Of a DNA stretch of 64,000 nt, positions 36,001-45,392 are shown one piece after another. The stretch comes from Gonium pectorale. Lineage: Eukaryota > Chlorophyta > Chlorophyceae > Chlamydomonadales > Volvocaceae. The notes under the pieces are model-generated. The model did no database searches. It was not told the origin of the DNA and worked only from the letters and a program-made list of their open reading frames with translations. The position numbers and the translations under genes are program-made. The DNA lies in the NCBI GenBank assembly GCA_001584585.1, contig LSYV01000014.1, forward strand, positions 1,041,214 to 1,105,213. Direction: 5' to 3'. Numbering within the stretch: position 1 is the first letter of the stretch; every line of letters begins with the position of its first letter.

Positions 36001-39000
36001 CCCGACTGTCCTGCGCGCCAGACTTGGGCGCCAGCCAGCGGCTGTGGTGGGAGTGCTTGTCGTCCGCGGGGGAGGCCTCCGCTGCCCCAGTGCCCCGTGT
36101 GGACGCCACGACGGAGCTCGCGGCGTCGGCGCCGCTGCCGGTGGAGCGCTTGCCGCCGGCAGCGCCGGCGATGGAGGGCTTGGTGGCGGTCGCGCTGTCG
36201 TTTGCGGAGGAGGGGCCGGAGCCGGTCTCCCCCGTGACTGGCGCGGCGGAGGTGGCGAAGGAGCCGTTGGTGGTGGGCTGCCGGCTGCGGCTGCGGCTGC
36301 TGGGGCGGTGAATGCCGAACATGGGCAGGCAGGAGCGCGCGCCCGAGGCGTCGCCCTCATCGGGACCGTAGCCGCACTGGCCCAGCTCCATTCGACACTC
36401 GGGCAACTCCTGCTGCTGCTTGTCGTCGCGGCTGCATTCAGTTTTTCGTGTGGTTGATTGAGGAGGTTAGCTGCTGGGATCGGTCTTGCGGTTGAGTAAA
36501 GTAGCAGTTGATATCGGTTGGGGTTGAGGTAATCGGGGGGAGGGGGGCTACCCCAGACGCGCCTCGCAAGGGCGGGGGTATCTAGGGGAAGTCCAACTGG
36601 GTCACGCCGGTGGCGCGGGGAGTACAATGTGCGAGGCACGACCCGGAGCGCGCGGCACACGGCGATGCGTAGTGGGGCGTGCGTTTCGACGCTCGGCCGT
36701 TGCGGCGGCCACCACTCGCGGCGAATCACTACGGCCCGTCCGTGACCCCAGCCCGCGCGGCATGCGCGCACCTGGGACTCGACGAGGCAGCCCGCGAGTC
36801 GGAGGGCCGGCCGCGCCTCCACCAGTAGATCCAGGCTCCGATGGCAATGGCGAGCAGCAGCGCGCCTGCGCGCCGGGTCGGGACAGGGCGGGCAGGGCGC
36901 ACCGGGTGAATCGTCACGGCACTTGAAGGCACTCAGGGCGGGCAGGGCGCACCGGGTGAATCGTCACGGCACTTCAAGGCACTCGGGACGCAGGGAGGTG
37001 CGGAGGAAACGCACTGTACTGGCAGGACCGGCGAGACCGCACTAACGGCAGGCCCCCAAGGTACTGACTGCCTTTCAGGAACACAGGGACACAGGGAGTT
37101 CTGTCCCTAGGCAAGGGGCTCAAGCGAGAGGCAACGGTAGGCACGGCCGGGGAGCGGCTAACGACAGGGCTCGTAGACCTAGACGCCCGTATTGCCCCGC
37201 AGCCCACCGCACTTGCGCCGCCTCGCTCCCGCAGCCCCAGTGCTGCGCCTGGTCCAGATGGCGACTCCACCATCCCCGCGCAGCCGTGTCCCCTCTCAAG
37301 CACCCTCCCCATGTCGCTGCTCCCCTCCTCAGGCACTCTCCCCCCTCACCTCCCAGCGCGCCGCCCAGCGCGCCGCCCAACACCCTCGCCCTGTCCCCCT
37401 CCTCCGCTGCTGCTGGCGGCAACGGCGCCAGCTGCCAGGGCATCAGCCCGCTCGCGCTGTAGTTCCGGATGAGAGACAGGGCGCACCCCACCGGCGACAG
37501 CCGCTGGATGCAGTCGAGCGCCATCACGTTCTCGCACATGTAGGTCACGTTCCGCAGCCACACCCCATAGTTGTTGGGCGTCAGCTTCCCGTAGCTGTCG
37601 ACGTCCATGCCCACGAACGCGAGGTCGGCGAACAGCCCGCGGTCCGCCCAGCAGCGGTTCATGAGCCAGTGGCCGACGGCGCCCGCGCCGCCGGTGGCGG
37701 CGAGGGCGTACGCCGCTTGGTGGGTCTCCTCCGCGCCGCCCGAGGGCGTGCAGCCCGTCTGGTTGGTGCCGAGCAGTGCCATCTGGCGGCCGCCGATCCA
37801 GTCGGGGCGCACGGCCGTCCCCACGGACTGCAGCCAGACGGCCTTGGGGAAGCAGACGCCTGCGCGCGTGGAGGGCGGGAAGGGGCGCGGAGGGGCTGGG
37901 TGGGTGCGATGCTGAAAGACGGGTCGTAGCGCGTGAAGCCGAATCGCAGTGGGGGCCGGCGGTCTTGTGGGTGGGTGGGCACAATGATGGGTGCGTGGTT
38001 GGACGGGAGGGTGCGGGAAGCAGATTTAGATGCTGGTGGGGACACGGGTGGCGGTAAGGGTGACCGTGGGCGGTAGGGGTGACGAGCGGGGTTGGTGACC
38101 GTTGGGTAGCTGCTATTGGAGAATGTGTGGCGCAGGGAGCGCAGCCGACAGTGCTGGTAACGACCGACGTAAAGACGTGGGGTAAAGGCAGGAGGGGCTC
38201 AGTGGCCCTTTGACCGTGTAGACGAGGGGCGCGCCGCGCTCAGCCAGGACGCCCGCGCTTCCAGCTGGGCATTTTGGGTGCCTCCAGCGCACGGCACGGC
38301 TTGAGAACGGCATTACTCACTGTACAATACGGCAGTTTCGTTGTGCATGATGAGTCCTGGGGAGCTCCCTGGTGTGGGCAGGATGGTGGGCGCCGCCAAG
38401 TCAAAGCCGGGCGCCTGGAAGCAGCCGGGGGATAGCACACAAAGGGGCAAGGCCGGGTACGTTAGGTTGCCCTGCTTGCCACCTGTTTTGCTGGCCATTT
38501 TGTATTCCCAGATCGTTTGCTTTTGGACACGGAAGGCAATGGGCAGGTACGGGAGAAGTGGGCGACGCCCCGTGGGCGTGGCGAGCGCATGGGTAGCGCA
38601 TAGCGGCCCGACCTGACCCTGCGCTGCACCAGCAAGCGCGACCCATCCCGGCTGATCGAAATCGCCGGTCCGAAGCTGGCGCCGGTCGCGCACTCTCCGG
38701 TCGCGCAGCCACAACGGCTCGTGGTGCAACCTACCTGCGTGATGAGCCCACTGCGAAAGTCGCCGATCAAAATGTGGCTGGCGGCCAGGGTGACCCCGTC
38801 GCCGATGCGGATCTGTGTACAACAGCGGTGGGACGGTGCCAAGGAGGGGCGGGTAGGCGAGTAAATAGTTGTGAGCTTACAAAGCGGAGACGCGTGTGAT
38901 ATTCACCAAAAAGAAAAGCCTCGTCAGCGGCGCTTTGGGAACAAAGTAGCGAGCAGCGAAGCGCTGGTGCTACGACATCAGCGCTGAGCAAGCTCGCCGG

Positions 39001-39695
39001 ACCGCAAGCTGACTTCTTTCGCCGTCACCATATGCAGAGGCAGGGCGCCGGCTGTGTGCGGCCTTCCCCTCTCACGCTCGGGCGGGAGGTACCCTAGCTC
39101 TCTCATGTCAAGGTCGCTGGGCTGGTGGCTTTCCAGCGGGCCTTTTCGCGGCGTATGGGGCTTAGACCGTCCCCCTCCCCCCCAGATGAGGGGCATCCCA
39201 CTGAAAGCCTTTCGTTACATCGCCTTCGACGGTTCGGGATGACATGCGCCATAGGCCTCCCTAACGAGAACGCCTTCCCTCCGATCCTCCCAGTTGAGAA
39301 ACCCATGCGGCCGCCCGCCAGATGTGAACACATACCTTCTGCTGTACATAGCCCAAGTTGAGCAGGGGCCACCTTGGCAGCGAGGGACTGCCCAGGATGG
39401 TGAAGTTGCTCGTAAGGGTAACGGGTTCGACAGTGGTGCCGTTGACGGGGCGGAGTCCGCGCCAGTCCTCCTCCACCATCCACACGTCCCCCAGGACCAG
39501 GGCCACGTCCACCGCCGGCGAGGAGCAGAACGCTATGGCCAGGTCCCGGCCACTGCGGACGGCCATTACATTGGCGCCTGACGCTGCTGCCTCCACAAGG
39601 CCTAGACAGGAGAGCGTAGTGAAAGCGACGAGCACCACCAGGAGGGAAACTCGACCTCTTTCTCGACCGCCAGTTTGCACATATCCTCTCTGCAT
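33072..39695 (-). CDS. Receptor-like membrane protein kinase (TKL-type, 909 aa)
   Basis: Twelve exons: 39695-39336, 38812-38735, 38414-38321, 37859-37350, 36865-36772, 36431-35483, 35204-35130, 34893-34837, 34695-34614, 34190-34150, 33900-33810 and 33370-33072 (TAA). All phases match; CDS 2730 nt. The chosen ATG gives a signal peptide (VSLLVVLVAFTTLSCLGLVE). Residues about 30-347 form an ectodomain with N-glycosylation sequons and Cys pairs, of the kind found in chlamydomonadalean kinases. A transmembrane helix (ALLLAIAIGAWIYWW, about 349-364) and a Ser/Gly-rich juxtamembrane region follow. The kinase domain starts near 589: GRGTYGRVYEG loop, VAVK Lys at about 617, EVEVLGRCEHPNVV, HRDLKPAN at 716-723, DFG at 740, APE at about 767, DIFSFGVCLW and RRRP. 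All catalytic residues are intact. It probably phosphorylates Ser/Thr in response to an extracellular cue; the ligand is unknown. The start could lie further 5', since an open frame runs to 39818. Confidence 0.9.
33179..33232. repeat. 27-bp tandem duplication in the kinase C-terminal tail
   Basis: Units at 33179-33205 and 33206-33232 encode RMLLEGQQV and RMLLAGQRV on the minus strand. The first copy in reading order contains a good donor (CAG|GTGAGG), so the last exon could be spliced here instead of read through. Confidence 0.85.
36884..36983. repeat. Two 50-bp tandem copies in a kinase-gene intron
   Basis: Copies at 36884-36933 and 36934-36983 begin CAGGGCGGGCAGGGCGCACC and differ at one base (ACTTGAAGG versus ACTTCAAGG). 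They lie in the intron 36866-37349, immediately upstream of the acceptor of the transmembrane exon. Confidence 0.92.
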
Positions 39696-40257
39696 TCGTC
39701 CTGTAAGATAAATGGTGCGCGCGGGGCCGTCCTGTGTGGCTGGAAGCGTAAGGTCGGAGGTCCTGAGCCTCCAGTTACGCCCGTTCACTACCATGCACAA
39801 CCAAAATCGTAATACCAAAGCGTCGTTTCATCCTTCAAGGAGCGCAATAAGTTCTAGAAATGGAGAGTAGCTGGTAACTTGAAAGCGTTCAACGAGAGAC
39901 AAACACAACAGCAAGTGCGTGTGTAAAGCAAGGAAAGACACAGCAGGCAACAGCGAGGGCAACTCTTACGAACTTCCGCGTACGACTAATATCAAGGGCG
40001 AATGAAGGGTTTTCAGCATGCACATAACAACCAATGGTTTGCATGTCTGTACGCCAATAAGCCACCGACTTACGGCCTAGGATTCGTAGAACTCGTGCGG
40101 CATCCTCCCGTGGCATCCTCCCTCGTTTTCGACATCGGCTTGCCCCTACCAGTATTGCGATCGTTGTAGAGCAAGCTCCACCGGCACGGACCGGTCTGCG
40201 GTGATAAACGGCATTACTCCGGCCCCTGGCGGTTACAGGTTACAGGTTGCACGTCCG
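39696..40257. other. Kinase upstream region
   Basis: About 560 bp between the kinase start and the retroelement fragment. It is AT-richer than the rest. TTACAG just 5' of the kinase ATG could be an acceptor of a 5'-UTR intron. No gene is seen. Confidence 0.4.
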
Positions 40258-41035
40258 TCAAAGCCGGGGGGCCATGGACGAATTGCGAATATTGGGGTGG
40301 GGGAGCGGGTTATGGTCCTCGTCTCTACCCCGCTTCAGCGCCTGACGCCGAAGAATAGCGTGCCTGGTATCCCAGACAGCCTGTAGGTAGGCTCCCACCG
40401 CAGCTGGCGGGGCCTTCTTCATAATAGTAATCATGTTACGATGCCTAAAGCCCAAAGCAGCCTCGAATGGGTCGCGGAGTTGCTCGTAGCATGGGCATTC
40501 GCAGGACACATGTAGTTCATCCTCTACGACCGCGGCGTCACCACAGGCCTTGCACGTTCGCCCAGCCCGGGCTCNNNNNNNNNNNNNNNNNNNNAGTCGC
40601 CGTGTACAAAGGGTCCCCCCTCCAGCTGGCATACCGGCACATCTTAACTCCCGTATCGCCGCAGGGAAGTCGCAGGGTGCTCCAATCACATGGGGCAGCC
40701 GCCACCGAGCATCAAGCCTGTTAGCAAAGCTATCCAATACTTTGCCAATGGGTATGAGCAACGACGCGAAGTGCATTACCCGCGCGCTACCCGTAAGTCC
40801 CTCCGGGGTCCGGATACCCGCGTCATCAAGGAAGCGCAGTGCCCCTGCTGCTGACCAGCAACCAGTCACCCCATCGACAAGCGCTAGCCTCAGGTCTGCC
40901 ACGAAGGCCCGGTGGCACAGCGTATCGGGGCGCTCGACCCCAAAACCGTAAGACGAGCTTAGCCCAGTGGTGTTGGAGCGGCCTCTGCGCCAAATCGCGG
41001 TAGAGCAGTGCTTGGTCTACGGCACTGCTGGGCAT
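40258..41035 (-). mobile_element. Decayed non-LTR retrotransposon 3' end (zinc-binding C-terminus of reverse transcriptase ORF)
   Basis: On the minus strand a frame from about 40930 to the stop at 40258 contains CKACGDAAVVEDELHVSCEC then YEQLRDPFEAALGF. This is the Cys-x2-Cys...Glu-Asp-Glu-x-His...Cys-x-Cys zinc-binding segment that ends the polyprotein of many algal and animal non-LTR elements. Upstream, PLQHHWAKLVLRFWGR (about 40940-41020) is in another frame from VERPDTLCHRAFVADLRLAL, so a frame break lies near 40940. Twenty Ns interrupt the fragment. No reverse transcriptase catalytic region, poly(A) tail or target-site duplication was found, so it is a dead 5'-truncated fragment. A host gene derived from such an element is the main alternative. 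Confidence 0.6.
40575..40594. other. Assembly gap (20 N)
   Basis: Twenty N bases lie inside the retroelement fragment; the true gap length is unknown. Confidence 1.
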
Positions 41036-43045
41036 TTAGACGGCAACCCTCGCCCACGCAGCGCCCCAGCGTGGGTGCCAGCTGCGCGGGGAACGCGTGG
41101 CGCCGGAGGCGCAGCCTGCACGGCACGGCAGCACAACCGGCCACGTCGAGCGGCCACTGCACTTCGTGGGGTCGGTTGGGCTGCTGTGCCGTACCGCGGC
41201 CTTCATCAGCTGCGTTCCGGCTCCACCCGCATTGCGGCCCGTATCAATCTATGTATCAACGACGTCGTACCGCCGCGGCCCGCATTCCCGGCACGCTGAG
41301 CACCGGCGGCAACGGTGATCTTAAACGCCGCCTATGGCCGCATCATAAGCGGCGCTGCCTGCAAGCCACCGCTCTAAGGCGAGTGGAAAAGCGACAAGCG
41401 ATGGATGAGCTAGGGAGCTCAGGGCATTCAGAACAACAATCGCCATGCCACACACCCGCAGCTGTTTGGCTCGGGGAGTCACTGGCAGGCACGAGAATGC
41501 GAGTAAGACCGTTGGGCATGTACAACACCTGTGCATGCACGGTTGCCGTATAGCAGTTTGAGGGCCTTCCTGACGTGAATCACATGTCGGCCCTCGCGCC
41601 GAGCTCACAGCACCCTTTTCGATACCTCTTCTCTCATACCTCGTTACAACTCTTCAACTCCCTATCAGCTTGAACGAGCAGACGGTGGCCTGAATTGTCA
41701 ACACCATGAACACGATAACGCACTATATACCGCCGTACGGTCCCGTGAAAAAGAACGCGGGGCCAGTCCCCAGCGCAGACAGTAACCCAGAGCGCTGGAG
41801 GTGAGCCGGTCAACGGAGATACCTGTGCAAGTTTCTATTTTTCAACAGATATATCGTGTAATCACCCTAAAACCAGACTGAAAATTACGTGTGCATACCT
41901 TCAAGCACACGCACTGTGAGGCCCAACGCAAGGTGGGGCCTTCACAAGAAACCCACGGTGTACGACTCGAATGCCCAGGCATAAGCCATATATAATAATC
42001 TAGTAGAGCAAGTCACGTGCCGTACAGCGTAGCCTATACATGTCTCATGTTAGCATACGACATTGGCGGCTTGAGAGCCCTGCTCTCAACGTGGCGACAG
42101 GCGAGCTTTGCCTCAGCACCTCACATGCAAAGCTTCGTGCTGCTGCGGACAGCCTTGCTGCTGCACGCAATTGACTGCACCTTTGGCCATGGTGAATGCC
42201 TCAAAACATACTATGTACAGCGCAGGATACGCATGCAGGATGAGAGGGAAGCACGGATCCCCTTCCTGCTACTATCCAAACTTGCACCCAGGACCCACAC
42301 AAGGGGAGGCAGCGCAGAGCGTTGGCCAAGAGGGGCCGCAACGACGACGGGGGCGTGCGCACGCCGCAGAGCGCATTAGAGCCACTCGGGCGATGGGCGC
42401 GAAACGCGAGCGCAGCCGGCGTTCACCCGAGACACGCACAACCGAGATGCGCGAGCGCGACTGGAAGCCGCAATATGCACTCAGCCACCGCGGCTATGCT
42501 GCGGCCGCCGTTGCAAAGGGGCAGCGACGAGCCTTGCACCCACCGGGTAGGTCCCCAGACGTAGCAGCTGGGCGCGTGGCGGCAGCAAGGCCCACCCAAC
42601 AATCCTCGCACAAGCCTGACACACCGCGAAAGATGCGGATCGGTACCGCGGATTGCGGGTTACAACTCTCACATCGCCGTCGCGCGCGCCCACCGCAACC
42701 GCAGGCTAGGCGCCGCACCCCAAGGGTGGGGCAAGCGCGGGACGAGCGCTGCTGCTGCGCGCTTGCCGCGCCACGGGCACCGCGGCCACATACCGGCACA
42801 CCGTTGACCATGCATGATGCAAGCTCGCAGTGTACAAACCTGAATGCTTCGCAACCAGTCCCTCACGCGAGCCCTCAGCGGACGGCGCTGCTGCCCCCTT
42901 CCTCTCCACGCTGCATGTGCTGGATGGCTGACCCATGGGCCGGAGCCCAATACTCTGTCTTACGCGATAACTGGCGCCAGCGCCCTCAGCTCTCTTCGGA
43001 TAGAGATACACGCATCACGACTGCAGTCGCTCAGCGACCCGCGGG
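41036..43045. other. Intergenic region, no supported gene
   Basis: Contains an AT-richer stretch at 41630-42060 and no coding segment I can support. The 3' UTR of the SDR gene occupies the right end (TGTAA on the minus strand at 42664-42660). The long plus-strand open frame at 42108-43160 overlaps the SDR last exon and has no recognisable motif, so it is left uncalled. Confidence 0.45.
42660..42664 (-). terminator. Candidate TGTAA polyadenylation signal of the SDR gene
   Basis: TTACA on the plus strand (TGTAA on minus) lies about 385 nt after the SDR stop codon at 43046, a typical 3' UTR length for these algae. Confidence 0.5.
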
Positions 43046-45033
43046 TCACTCCTTGCTGGGAACGGTGGACGTGGCGGCGGCGGCAGCACCGCCGCCTCGC
43101 GCGCCGGCGGCATCACGCCGCCGCACCAGCCCCGCCAACTTGGCCAGCCCCACCCTATAGTGCAGCACCAGATCGATGAGGCGCCGCGGGAAGACCGCCA
43201 GAAGGAAACGCAGGCGCAAGTGCTCGCCGCCACCAAACACGTACATGGGCGGGTTCCGCCCAAGGGCCGCAGCCACGATGCGCTTTGCAATGCGCGACGG
43301 GGGCCAGGAGTCGGGGCCCTGCGGCGCGCCCGCCTCCCGCAGCACGTCTTCACGAATGTCTGCGTAGTGGCCCGCCTGCCAATCGCCCTCGGTCGGCATG
43401 TGGCTACCCGACAGGATGGCCGTACGGCACCACGTCGGCGCGACGTACACCACGCGAATGCGGAAGGGCGCCAGCTCCAAGCGGAGGGAGTGGCTGATGG
43501 ACTCCACGGCCACCTGCGAACCCAGCAGAGGTGCTTCAGCTGCTGCATGCCGTGAACGGTATCCACTGCAGAAATGCACACAATCCTGAACGGAAATAGA
43601 CACGGTCTGACGCACTCCAGCCCCACAAGCGGCGCAGGGCCGATGCGAGGCGCGCAAAGGCGTCCAGTCCGCATCCGGCAGACGACAATTGGTATCCGTC
43701 AACATTCGAACCAAACAAGCAGCTTCGAGCCGGGCTAATTGCAAGCGCACGCAGACAAGCGACAGAGCATTGCCGCCTGCTGAGGCCAGGCCGCTCATCA
43801 GCGCGACGGGCGGGGCTGGCACGCAAGCCGGGGCCGTTGTACGACATGTCGTTGCCCTCAACTGTACCGCATGGGCCGTCAGCCGTGATACTCCCAGACC
43901 GCAGCCGAAGCTATCCAACGGGGAGCTTTCAGCAGAGACGTTCAGTACAGTATGGCGAGGGGCTCTAAGAGGATGAAGCCGCACCTTGCTGCTGTTGTAC
44001 GCTGCCATGAAGGGCGGGTGCACCTTGGATGCAAAGGAGCCGATGTTGGCGATGACGCCGCTGCGCCGCGGGATCATGAGCTTGGCAGCCGCCTTGCACA
44101 CGGCCCACGTGCCCAGGAAGTTGACCTGTTGGCGGAGTAAGTTCGCTTCCGTAAGCCGTTGCTGATGGTTGTCACTTAAGTGGAGGTCGGTTACTGTGAC
44201 AAGTGCCATTATGAGCATGCAGTACAGGCGGTAGAGACCACGGAAACCCCAAGGGCCGGAGCGAAGAGCCAGCGCTCGCAGTGCGCAAAACTGCCCGAGC
44301 GGACGGCATGTCGCGTGCGCCATGGTTTATGCATTGAGAATGCCATGGCACGGTCACGAAATTGTCCGTTTTGTGTACACGTGGGTATGACCCCGAGTCA
44401 AAGCCTATCGGGGGAAGCGAAGGGGCCGGCGGGTCCTGTGCCCCAAATAAATTAGGTGTGCCAACCTCGTGAACTCGCCGTACGACGTCCAGGTCGGACT
44501 CGGCGGTTGGCCCAAGCGCCGCGATGCCGGCGTTGTTGACAACCACGTCCAGCCGCCCGCCCGTCTCCTGGCCGATCTGCGCTTGCAGGTAGAGTTTGCA
44601 TGGGACAACGAATCATCCCACAGGCGTCTGCGCACACGTTGAATGCGTGCCAAGGTCACGCAGACGCAATTTTAAAAACACGGGGCGGATGTGCGGCGGA
44701 ACATACATCCGCGGTAGTGTTCTCGAGCGTGTAGCTTATGCACTTATGGCAATGACGGTTGATACAGGTGGGTTATGGTGTGGCACCCCACGTGTCCCTG
44801 TGTCATCGACCTGCCTTCTCAATGACCTTCTGAACCTGCACCTCTTGCGTCACGTCCATCACCATGGTCCGGATTTGCTCGGGCGCCGAGTCGCGCAGCT
44901 TGGCCATGTTATCGAGAGATAGACCCGTGGCATAAACGAGGAGGCCAGCCGCGACCAGTTCCTTGCAGACGGACTGACCGATGCCCTCGGACGAATCGCA
45001 CCCAGTCACCAGCGCCACGCGCTGCGTAGCCAT
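43046..45033 (-). CDS. Classical short-chain dehydrogenase/reductase, AYR1-like (315 aa)
   Basis: Four exons: 45033-44811, 44581-44466, 44125-43985 and 43513-43046 (TGA); CDS 948 nt. The ATG context GCAAATGGC is near ideal. Cofactor loop TGCDSSEGIG is at residues 10-19, NNAG at 90-93, catalytic Ser in NIGSFAS at 143, and YNSSK at 156-160, so the Ser-Tyr-Lys triad is complete. The stretch VAVESISHSLRLELAPFRIR and VVYVAP resembles 1-acyldihydroxyacetone-phosphate reductase and retinol dehydrogenase-like SDRs that reduce lipid carbonyls with NADPH. The C-terminal HLRLRFLLAVFPRRLIDLVL could bind membrane. Substrate cannot be assigned. The exon 2 acceptor must be AAG (CTGCAAG), because the stronger CAG five bases later breaks the phase; the donor of exon 1 (GCAG|GTCGAT) is also weak. 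Confidence 0.88.
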
Positions 45034-45392
45034 TTGCAACCGCTGGATATGATATGTTATGAGTTGTGATACAGGTCGCCAAGTGAGCGTTACGAGCGTA
45101 GCGGGTGTTGCCGAGGCGCGAGGCCGTTCGGCGATTTCCGCAGTGTGACCCCGACTTGAATAGCTTCGAGCTAGCGGAGAGCGCTTTGATGGCTGTGCAA
45201 TGTGCATGCTCTTCGAGAAATGCAACCAACCGCCGGTTCCAAAAACGGCAAACGTCTCGCCAAGACGCCAATTCTTTGGATATACGTTTTTAAAACTGAT
45301 CTTAATAATGTCATAGCTATATTGAAACTGACGAGACGGGACCGCTGTTAGGGCACCCAAGCTGCGGCGTGTGGTGAACTGCCGGTTGGGAT
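45034..45392. promoter_or_regulatory. Shared divergent upstream region of the SDR and plant-type orphan genes
   Basis: 359 bp separates the two ATGs, which point away from each other. Any core promoters must overlap or lie side by side here. No TATA box or known element is obvious. Confidence 0.5.

Noticed and set aside
33072..39695. Splitting the region into a soluble kinase gene and a separate secreted protein gene
   Set aside because: The transmembrane exon 36865-36772 joins both parts with matching phases (1 in, 2 out), and the total length is an exact multiple of three, so one receptor-like gene is the better model.
42108..43160. 350-codon plus-strand open frame
   Set aside because: It overlaps the antisense of the SDR last exon, its residues look random and Arg/Pro-rich, and it has no motif.
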